Assembly: GCA_902500715.1 (NCBI GenBank)
Contig: CABVRO010000031.1
Location: 1-32,296 of the forward strand
DNA: 32,296 bases
Direction of reading: 5' to 3'
Source: an uncultured Nitrospira sp.
GTDB lineage: Bacteria; Nitrospirota; Nitrospiria; Nitrospirales; Nitrospiraceae
The position numbers were made by a program, and so were the translations under genes. Below are positions 25,851-32,296 of this stretch, piece after piece. Under the pieces are notes generated by a model that saw only the letters and a list, made by a program, of their open reading frames with translations, ran no database searches and was not told the DNA's origin. Within the stretch, counting starts at the first letter, position 1. Each line of letters begins with the position of its first letter.

Positions 25851-27338
25851 CTATTTGGAGAAGCTCGACCCGACGCGGTAGTTCACCGGCGTCGCGGATG
25901 GCTGACTCCGTGCCCAGGTGCCGGTGGCCCACTGATACAGGGCCAGCGCCTTCTGATAGTCTGCCTTCGCTCGCACTAACTGCATTTCCGAATCGACGGA
26001 GTTTCGTTCGCGCAGATTCACAAACAGGACGCTGGTGGCGCCCAAACTGAAACGGAACCGCTCGCCCTCTTCCAGAGTTTTGGCCATGCGGAGCGATTCG
26101 GCTGCTGCAGTCACCCGCTCCTTCGCGCGTTCGATGGCCGAGAGGGCATTGTCGACGTCCACGACCACTTGCTGTTCCCGGTATTTCTGTACCATCACCA
26201 GGCGATCGGCCTGTGCCTGCGCTTCCATCACTTCACCGCGGCTTCTCCGCTGCAGGATCGGCATGCGCAGTTCCACGCCGAACCGGTAGCCGAGGCCGAG
26301 GACGAATTTCTCCGGCGCTCGCGCCGGCGCGGCTTCAAGATCGAGGCTGGGCAGCAGGTTGTTTTTGGCCAATTCCAGGTCGATGTTGTTGACCTTGGCT
26401 TCGATATCGACCTCGCGAATCTCCGGCCGGTCGGTTTTGGCCTGGAGCTTGTCGGCTCGCACGATTTCAGGGGTCGGCACGGCGGTCGGCGGCGGGAAAT
26501 CCGGTGCTCGCTCGAGTTGTGGCGCGGTCGGGGTCTGGTTTTCCCAGAGGAACATCGACATCTTATATTGCTCCTGCTCTACGGCTCGTTGTGCGCCGAT
26601 GGCGATCTCGCGCCGGCGCTGGACTTCCTGCCCTGCTTCAACGACGTCGAGCGGGGCGACGGCGCCGGCTTTGGCTCTGCCTTCGACCTGCCGCAACCGT
26701 TCCTCCGCAACTCCCAGGGCCCGGCGCTGCACGTCCACGTACTTTGCCGCAGAGACCCAATCCCAGAACTGGGTGGCGGCTGCGAGGAACAGGTCCTGCC
26801 TGGTTTGGGAGATTTTGACATCGGCGCGTGGATCGGCCAACTCCGATCGCTGGAGTTCGGCATTCTCCGGGTTGACCATGAGTCCTTTGAGGAGAGGCAG
26901 GAAGCCACCGAGAATGACCTGTTGGCCGTTGCCGAAACCGAGGTCCGGAATCGTGGCATCGCCAATGGACTGCCGGACGCCCGCGCTGCCCCGGAATCCC
27001 CATGGCGTGCGCGCTTCGACCAGCGTATCGTTGAAGCCGACGCTTTGCGTTTTAGTGGTCCCTTTGTCGATAAATCGTTCGATCTCCGTATCGTTCACAA
27101 GGACGGGCTCGAAGGCGCCCAGGGCTTTGAGCATTTTCCCGCGCGCCGAAGTTTTTTCGGTACCGGCTCCTTTCAGCAGCGGATGGGATCGATCGATCCA
27201 GGCGTGGACTTCGTTCAGCGAGAGCGGAATAGGCGGGAGCGTGCGTGGTTTTGCCGTCTCGTCCGCCGACAGACCGGTGTCAGGCAGCGAGCAGAGCCCA
27301 CAGGCGGCGAGAGCCAGTACCCAGGCATGGATCTTCAT
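25851..27338 (-). CDS. TolC-family outer-membrane efflux protein
   Basis: 495 residues from ATG 27338, set by AAAGGAG 8 bases ahead; the frame extends upstream but overlaps the HlyD gene. The signal peptide contains LAAC at residues 9-12, which fits a lipobox, so it may be a lipidated factor (OprM-like) instead of a plain TolC. Long heptad-rich helices with Ala, Gln and Glu, two internally similar halves (blocks around ISQTRQDLFLAAATQFWDWV and IERAKERVTAAAESLRMAKTLEEGERFRFSLGATSVLFVNLRERN), typical of outer-membrane channel-tunnels. It forms the exit duct of a tripartite exporter with the adjacent HlyD and ABC proteins. Confidence 0.9.
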   Translation of the reverse strand: MKIHAWVLALAACGLCSLPDTGLSADETAKPRTLPPIPLSLNEVHAWIDRSHPLLKGAGTEKTSARGKMLKALGAFEPVLVNDTEIERFIDKGTTKTQSVGFNDTLVEARTPWGFRGSAGVRQSIGDATIPDLGFGNGQQVILGGFLPLLKGLMVNPENAELQRSELADPRADVKISQTRQDLFLAAATQFWDWVSAAKYVDVQRRALGVAEERLRQVEGRAKAGAVAPLDVVEAGQEVQRRREIAIGAQRAVEQEQYKMSMFLWENQTPTAPQLERAPDFPPPTAVPTPEIVRADKLQAKTDRPEIREVDIEAKVNNIDLELAKNNLLPSLDLEAAPARAPEKFVLGLGYRFGVELRMPILQRRSRGEVMEAQAQADRLVMVQKYREQQVVVDVDNALSAIERAKERVTAAAESLRMAKTLEEGERFRFSLGATSVLFVNLRERNSVDSEMQLVRAKADYQKALALYQWATGTWARSQPSATPVNYRVGSSFSK

Positions 27339-27427
27339 GAAACGCACTCCTTTCTGAATGTAAACAAGAGAAAGCAAGGTCGAAGGAAATGAGCGCTTCG
27401 GCCCGGCGGCCGGTCGGAAGGGGCCTG

Positions 27428-28864
27428 TTACTTGGCCCCGCGGCCGGCTTTCGGCAAGAGTGTATCGATCAAGCTCGGGGGCCGTTCCTGGTAGTCGGGC
27501 GGAAACAGATTGAAGCGGCGCCACAGCTCGTACCAGAGCGGGACACGATTGAGAATGACCCACCCCATGGCTTTGGTGCCCTGGCGGACATGTTCTTGCG
27601 GAGGCCAGGGACGTTCCTCCAGGTCGGGGACGACCCAGAAGCGGAAGTTGCCTTTTCCGTCGTCCACCTGGTCGATGACTTTGATGACGCCGTTATAGGT
27701 ACCGGCCATCAGTTCCGGCCAGGCCGGCAACGGGATGGCGGGAATACCGTAAAAGAGAATCTTGACCTTCCGGCCGACATTCAATAACGGCGCGTCGATG
27801 CCGTCGGCAACCATTTCGATGGCCTTGTCCGTGCTGCTCGGTGAAATTTTGACGAGTTTGTCCCCGGGACGCACGGTTTCGCCCGCGCCGGCCTGCGCCA
27901 TTTTCACCACGGTGCCGTCGATGGGAGAAAGAATGCGGCTGGCCACGCGCCGCTGGTTGGCATTGGAGAGGCGTAACGAGACGTCTGCCACTTGATCGGC
28001 GGCTCGGGCTGCTTCTCCGATCGAGGCATCGCGCGCCGCTTCAGCGTCGAGGAGACGTTGGAGCACTTCCGCGCTGACTTGTTCGCGTCCGAAACTCAAT
28101 GCTTTCATGCTCTGTTCGGCCGCACTCAAATTGGCCTGTGCGCCTTGCAGGTCGGCTTTACTGGCCAGGGCAGATTGAATCGTGAGTTCCAGTTCGCGTT
28201 GGGAGACTAGGCCTTGTTGCGCCAATTGCTGGTGCCGCTCGACGTTGAGCTCGGCCGTGGCGACGGCAATCTTGGAGGCTTCGATTTTCTGCCTCGCTTC
28301 GCGCACCTTGCTTTCCGCCTCGAGGACGCGGGCACCTGCCGAAGGGACGGCCGCCTTCACAAGGTTTTGCATTTCTTTGATCCGCTTATCGAGTTGATCG
28401 GCTCGGCTCAACGCCGCCTTTCGGGTGTCCTCCAGTGCTTTCTTGCGTTGTTCGAGGAGGCTCAAGAGATCCGGGGCCATGAAGTTCGGATCGTAGTCGT
28501 CGAGTTCGAGGATCACATCGCCGGTCTTGACTCGCACGCCTTCGAAGATGTGCCATTTTCTGATGCGGCCGGTGATCTGTGCTTCGACGTCCTGCGGTCG
28601 TTCGAATGGTGTGTAGGCTGACAGTTGTCCGGTCACGGTGATGGTTTGCGTCCAGGGTACGAATGCCACGATGAGAATGAAGAAGCCGACCAGGAGTATG
28701 GCCAGGCGGGAGGAAAAGCGAAGCCGCTCAGGAATTTGAACCGCTTCCCAGGACTGGAGCTGGGTCGATATCGCAAGATCATCGACCGCCATTTCGTCCA
28801 GACCGGTGCGTTGATGGACCAGGGAGCGAAGTCTGCTTTTGAGCCCTTCACGGATACGCTGCAC
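27428..28864 (-). CDS. HlyD-family membrane fusion protein
   Basis: 478 residues from GTG 28864, preceded by GGAGGGG 4 bases upstream; a longer frame to 29047 would overlap purE and has no such site. A cytoplasmic N-terminus of ~50 residues, one membrane helix (52-70), then the half-lipoyl motif (AQITGRIRKWHIFEGVRVKTGDVILELDD), a long coiled coil (~135-310) and the second half-lipoyl (ILSPIDGTVVKMAQAGAGETVRPGDKLV), as in adaptors linking inner-membrane exporters to TolC. It ends in an unusual extended Trp/Pro-rich C-terminal region (PWPPQEHVRQ). First gene of the operon, promoter at 28910. Confidence 0.91.
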   Translation of the reverse strand: MQRIREGLKSRLRSLVHQRTGLDEMAVDDLAISTQLQSWEAVQIPERLRFSSRLAILLVGFFILIVAFVPWTQTITVTGQLSAYTPFERPQDVEAQITGRIRKWHIFEGVRVKTGDVILELDDYDPNFMAPDLLSLLEQRKKALEDTRKAALSRADQLDKRIKEMQNLVKAAVPSAGARVLEAESKVREARQKIEASKIAVATAELNVERHQQLAQQGLVSQRELELTIQSALASKADLQGAQANLSAAEQSMKALSFGREQVSAEVLQRLLDAEAARDASIGEAARAADQVADVSLRLSNANQRRVASRILSPIDGTVVKMAQAGAGETVRPGDKLVKISPSSTDKAIEMVADGIDAPLLNVGRKVKILFYGIPAIPLPAWPELMAGTYNGVIKVIDQVDDGKGNFRFWVVPDLEERPWPPQEHVRQGTKAMGWVILNRVPLWYELWRRFNLFPPDYQERPPSLIDTLLPKAGRGAK

Positions 28865-28909
28865 GTGTCCCCTCCAGGGCACAGTCCGTTCCAAAGAAAC
28901 GCACAACGT

Positions 28910-28939
28910 ATCATAGTGGATTGCCGAGGACTTGGTCAA
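28910..28939 (-). promoter_or_regulatory. Sigma70-like promoter for the hlyD-tolC-ABC operon
   Basis: On the minus strand TTGACC (28934-28939), an 18-base spacer, then TATGAT (28910-28915). Predicted leader before GTG 28864 is about 40 bases. Confidence 0.6.
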
Positions 28940-28968
28940 TTCATTGAGGGGTTCCGCCGGGGTACGGC

Positions 28969-28998
28969 TTGACCCTTTGACCGGAGAACGGCTAAGGT
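28969..28998 (+). promoter_or_regulatory. Sigma70-like promoter for purEK
   Basis: TTGACC (28969-28974), 18-base spacer, TAAGGT (28993-28998). Leader to ATG 29041 about 36 bases. It is back to back with the promoter of the exporter operon, about 30 bases apart. Confidence 0.5.
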
Positions 28999-29040
28999 TC
29001 GCCGCATCGTTCTTTCCTTCAGCCAAAGGTGGCCTCTCAC

Positions 29041-29595
29041 ATGTCAAAGAACAATACCGCGGTGCGGGCTTCTGTCGGGGTGCTGGGTGGAAGCAAGTCG
29101 GATTTCCCGATTCTAGAAAAGGCCGTGGCCATGTTGAACGAACTCGGAATTCCCAACGAGCTCTTGGTGGTCTCCGCCCACCGGACTCCCGATCGGCTCT
29201 TCGCCTACGCGGAACAGGCGATCGATCGAGGCATCCAGGTCATCATTGCCGGCGCCGGCGGGGCCGCCCATCTTCCCGGAATGCTGGCGGCGAAGACTTC
29301 GTTGCCGGTGATCGGGGTTCCTATCCCCACGGAGAATCTCAGAGGATTGGACTCGCTGTTGTCCATCGTGCAGATGCCCAGAGGCATTCCGGTGGCGACG
29401 GTCGCCATCGGGGGCGCCGAGAATGCCGCCATCCTGGCCGCGCAAATACTCGGACTCCGGTCCGTCGCCATCAGGCAACGTGTCGAACAGTTTCGCGCTA
29501 ATCAAACCCAGTCGGTGCTCGACTCACAGGACGACGCCCGATTGTCTCCTCCCTTGCAGATGGGGCGAAGCTCCCGGGCGAGCCGCCGGTCGTGA
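29041..29595 (+). CDS. purE: N5-carboxyaminoimidazole ribonucleotide mutase
   Basis: 184-residue class I PurE that isomerises N5-CAIR to CAIR in purine synthesis. [13 protein letters not shown] gives the nucleotide-binding start (usual form GSDSDWP; here Lys and Phe), SAHRTP contains the catalytic His47, and [11 protein letters not shown] is the conserved loop. ATG 29041 with AAAGGTGG 8-9 bases ahead. The C-terminal ~25 residues (after RVEQFRANQ) are a longer tail than normal (E. coli 169 residues). Its TGA overlaps the GTG of purK by 4 bases. Confidence 0.95.
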   Translation: MSKNNTAVRASVGVLGGSKSDFPILEKAVAMLNELGIPNELLVVSAHRTPDRLFAYAEQAIDRGIQVIIAGAGGAAHLPGMLAAKTSLPVIGVPIPTENLRGLDSLLSIVQMPRGIPVATVAIGGAENAAILAAQILGLRSVAIRQRVEQFRANQTQSVLDSQDDARLSPPLQMGRSSRASRRS

Positions 29596-30758
29596 ACGTG
29601 ACGGTCATCGATCCCGGCGCGACGCTGGGCGTGCTGGGAGGCGGACAACTCGGCGCCATGTTCGCAACCGCGGCCCGGCGACTCGGGTATGCGGTGGTCG
29701 TGTGGGATCCCGATCCCGAAGCGCCGGCCCACCGGCTGGCCGACTCCTCCCTTATCCGACCATTTACAGACTCTGCCGCGCGGCAGGACTTTATCCGACG
29801 TGTGTGTGCCGTCACGTATGAATGGGAAAATGTGCCCGCCGACCTCTGCGAGCAGTTGGAACGCGACGTGCCGGTCCGGCCCTCGAGCCGAGTGCTTCGT
29901 GTGATTCAGGATCGAATCGAGCAGAAAACCTTTCTTCGAGCCCATGGCTTGCCTGTTCCGGCGTTTCACGCGATCTCGTCGTCGGAGGAACTCAGCCGCC
30001 AGACAGTGCTGGAATATCCTCTTGTCTGTAAGACCGCGACGGCCGGGTACGATGGCAAAGGCCAATGGAGAATTGCGCGCGCAGAGGATTGCGCCGCCGT
30101 AGAGGAGGATCTGGCTCGAATCCTGCGCCCCGGTTCACGCTGGATTCTGGAAGCCTGGTTGCCCTTCGAACGTGAGCTTTCGATTCTGGTGGTGCGAGGC
30201 ATGGCTGGGGCGGTGCGAATCTACCCGCTCGTTGAAAATGTGCATGAAGAAGGGATCCTTCGTCAGTCCACTGTTCCGGCCGATGTGCCGGCCGCGGTGG
30301 CCGATCAGGCTGCGGTGATGGCACGGGGCGCAGTGGAGGCGTTGGACGGCGTGGGGGTGTTCTGCGTGGAGTTATTTCTCATGCCCGATGGCCGGCTACT
30401 CATCAACGAGGTCGCGCCCAGGCCGCATAACTCCGGGCACTATTCGTTGGACGCCTGTACGGTGTCGCAATTCGAACAACAGGTCCGCGCCCTCTGTGGG
30501 CTCCCGCTTGGCGAAGTGCGCCTGCTGAGCCCGACGGTCATGCTCAATCTCATCGGTGACGAGGTTCTGCTCGCGACCGTGTCGCCTGCTGCGCAAGATC
30601 TGCTTCGTGAGCCGGGCGCGGTGGTCCATCTCTATGGGAAGCGCGTGGTGCGTCCGAAACGGAAAATGGGCCACATTTCGTTTCTGGCCGCGACCCGTGA
30701 AGCAGCCCTTTCAAAAGCATCGGTCTTCCGATCCCGCCTCGCCCGGCCTCACTCTTAA
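29592..30758 (+). CDS. purK: N5-carboxyaminoimidazole ribonucleotide synthase
   Basis: 388 residues, ATP-grasp enzyme making N5-CAIR from AIR, bicarbonate and ATP; product goes to PurE. GTG start 29592 overlaps purE stop by 4 bases (GTGA), so translation is coupled. [17 protein letters not shown] is the N-terminal Rossmann motif, YDGKGQWRI the ATP-grasp glycine loop, [13 protein letters not shown] the metal/ATP-binding block. Complete and of normal length. Confidence 0.95.
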   Translation: MNVTVIDPGATLGVLGGGQLGAMFATAARRLGYAVVVWDPDPEAPAHRLADSSLIRPFTDSAARQDFIRRVCAVTYEWENVPADLCEQLERDVPVRPSSRVLRVIQDRIEQKTFLRAHGLPVPAFHAISSSEELSRQTVLEYPLVCKTATAGYDGKGQWRIARAEDCAAVEEDLARILRPGSRWILEAWLPFERELSILVVRGMAGAVRIYPLVENVHEEGILRQSTVPADVPAAVADQAAVMARGAVEALDGVGVFCVELFLMPDGRLLINEVAPRPHNSGHYSLDACTVSQFEQQVRALCGLPLGEVRLLSPTVMLNLIGDEVLLATVSPAAQDLLREPGAVVHLYGKRVVRPKRKMGHISFLAATREAALSKASVFRSRLARPHS

Positions 30759-31005
30759 GCCCCCTGCGTCAGGCGAGGCATATCGATCGCAGTCGGCGCG
30801 CTGCTCATTCGCATCCGTTAGCGCAGCCCGTCTCACCCGTGTCCGTTCGTTTTTGTGATCCGCCGAGAACGATCCGGCCCTTCCTGAGCACCGGTCCGCT
30901 TGCGCCTCCTGATAATGCGACGACTTGCCGTTCGGTGATGCCGGGTACAGGACTTGCTGATCCTCCGGCAGGCGTCACACTCTTCCACCAACAGCAGGCA
31001 CAGTC

Positions 31006-32296
31006 GTGAGCGTTCCGCTTTCCTCTTCCGATCTCGATCAAACCGGACGCCATCCCAACATACGAGGGTTGGGGAGGCTTCTCGATCATTCCCGAACCCG
31101 CACGATTTTTCTGCAAAGCCTGGTGGCCGGTATCCTCTCGTACGAATTGGTGGTCAGTAACGAGACGATCTTCGGACATCGGGTGAGCCTCATGGTGGCC
31201 GCCGGCCTGATTCTGGTCAGCTGCGGCATCATGCTGTTGCCGCGGAACCTCCTTGAGAGCGCCTGGTTTCCCGGTGCGCTGATCAGCATCAATACGCTGT
31301 TCGTGACGGGGACGATTTATCTCTCCGGGACCGCCAGTTCGGAGCTGTATCTTACGTATTTTCTCCTCCTCTTGATCGCCTCGTCGGCCCCGTCGCTCAG
31401 GCAACTGCTCGGTCTTTCGACGGTGATTTGCGCCGGGTACGGCGTGTTGGTCTACGAACATGCCATGCAGTCGGGCGGGCTCGAGGTGGGGCATCTCTTG
31501 GGCATTCCCGTGTTGCTGATCATGTCGGTCTTTTATGGATTAACGCTTGAAACGGTCGCCACCGAACGCCGGCGTAATCGTCTGTTGCAGGAGAATGTGC
31601 AGGGATTAAAGCAGTCGGGGCAGGTGTTGGAGGAACGACGGACGCAACTCGAAACCCGCGTGCAGGGATTGAAGCAGGGGTTGTCACGCGCGAATCAGGA
31701 AATTCGTCAGGGCATGGTGGAGCGGACCGGCTTGGAGCGGCAGCTTCGCGAAGCCCAGAAGTTCGAGGCGGTCGGCCGCCTGGCCTCCAAATTGGCCAAT
31801 GAGTTCAACCAGGTTCTGGCGGTGATCGGGAGTCAAACCGGAGTCATTGTCTCAAAGTTGAAACCGGATGACCCGTTGCAGCGGCCGGTGGAAGAGATTT
31901 TCCGAAGCGGGGAACGGGCTGCCACTCTGACGGCGCAATTGTTGGCGCTACGCGTTCATGAGACGGCGATCCGGGATACCCTGTCGCTGAGCCCGACCAT
32001 CGAGTCGATGCAGGAGACGTTTGAGGCATTGCTGCCGGGTCGTATCGATTTGCGGCTGGCGAACGAGTCGATTCCAGTCCTGGTGGAGATCGGGCATGAC
32101 CGCTTGGAGCAGGTGTTATTACACCTGGTCGCCAATGCGCGCGATGCGATGTCGAAGACCGGACGGGTAGAGATCGCGCTGGAAGTCGTCACCGGCGAAT
32201 TCCTTCCCGCCGAGCAACTGGAAAAGAATCCCCGGAAGCGCATGGCGCGGATTGCTGTGAGCGACAACGGCGGCGGAATGAACCTGGATGTGCAAT
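31006..32296 (+). CDS. Membrane histidine kinase-like protein, phospho-acceptor His replaced (cut by window edge)
   Basis: 430 codons present; the reading frame is open to the right edge. It starts at GTG 31006 (AGG 7 bases ahead; in-frame stop at 30958). Hydrophobic helices span about 33-50, 60-78, 88-106, 112-127, 135-150 and 164-180, then a coiled coil (~185-255). The dimerisation helix reads FEAVGRLASKLANEFNQVLAVI, where NtrB-like kinases have GRLAGGVAHDFNNLL: the His position is Asn265 (codon 31798-31800). The ATPase domain starts normally (LEQVLLHLVANARDAM N box; VSDNGGGM). So ATP binding is likely kept, but self-phosphorylation at the usual His is not possible. Whether a receiver domain follows lies outside the window. 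The 247 bases upstream, after purK, hold no recognisable gene. Confidence 0.82.
   Translation, partial: MSVPLSSSDLDQTGRHPNIRGLGRLLDHSRTRTIFLQSLVAGILSYELVVSNETIFGHRVSLMVAAGLILVSCGIMLLPRNLLESAWFPGALISINTLFVTGTIYLSGTASSELYLTYFLLLLIASSAPSLRQLLGLSTVICAGYGVLVYEHAMQSGGLEVGHLLGIPVLLIMSVFYGLTLETVATERRRNRLLQENVQGLKQSGQVLEERRTQLETRVQGLKQGLSRANQEIRQGMVERTGLERQLREAQKFEAVGRLASKLANEFNQVLAVIGSQTGVIVSKLKPDDPLQRPVEEIFRSGERAATLTAQLLALRVHETAIRDTLSLSPTIESMQETFEALLPGRIDLRLANESIPVLVEIGHDRLEQVLLHLVANARDAMSKTGRVEIALEVVTGEFLPAEQLEKNPRKRMARIAVSDNGGGMNLDVQ

Noticed and set aside
26169..27392. Two long overlapping open frames (407 and 332 codons) on the plus strand
   Set aside because: Antisense to the tolC-like gene, whose product is clearly recognisable.
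30805..31494. 229-codon open frame on the minus strand
   Set aside because: It opposes the membrane kinase, is rich in Arg/Gln/His and has no recognisable domain.

Overview
The window looks like chromosomal DNA from a Nitrospira-type bacterium (phylum Nitrospirota). This is an inference from the high GC content, Gram-negative envelope genes (TolC/HlyD, lipoprotein), and the mix of pyruvoyl arginine decarboxylase, a deoxyhypusine-synthase-like enzyme and many small zinc-ribbon proteins. No rRNA or other taxonomic marker is present to confirm it.

Layout. 1-5.1 kb is a glutamate/glutamine translation block: the 3' end of gltX, two tRNA-Gln genes (CTG, TTG), an ABC-F ATPase of the Uup type, a small zinc-ribbon protein and glnS. 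5.2-10.0 kb holds an exported protein built from about 33-34-residue repeats each carrying a Cys pair, three small genes on the minus strand (DUF6941-like, unknown, lipoprotein), tRNA-Glu(CTC) and an exported PQQ-type beta-propeller. 10.0-11.1 kb is a decayed stretch with two gene remnants (aldo/keto reductase 3' part, DUF488 5' part), direct repeats and a long hairpin. 11.1-15.0 kb has a DUF3015 protein, an overlapping NarL-type histidine kinase/response regulator pair, a zinc-ribbon protein and a multiply frameshifted ZIP metal transporter.

15.1-20.4 kb is a plus-strand polyamine cluster behind a good sigma70-like promoter: deoxyhypusine-synthase-like protein, DsbA-like protein, zinc-ribbon protein, aldehyde dehydrogenase (TTG start), pyruvoyl-dependent arginine decarboxylase and an agmatinase-type ureohydrolase. 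The last two would convert arginine to agmatine to putrescine, and the first could build a longer polyamine from it. rluF follows.

21.4-28.9 kb is the most unusual part: a minus-strand, probably single operon reading HlyD adaptor, TolC outer-membrane factor, two paralogous ABC-exporter half-transporters and a two-TM four-helix-bundle membrane protein. Both ABC proteins keep the membrane domain and the NBD fold, but have lost the Walker A glycines, Q-loop Gln, LSGGQ signature, Walker B Asp-Glu and H-loop His. They share several of the replacement residues, which points to a maintained, non-canonical type-I-secretion-like machine rather than decay.

28.9-32.3 kb has purE and purK, divergent from that operon, and a membrane histidine kinase running off the right edge whose phospho-acceptor His is replaced by Asn.
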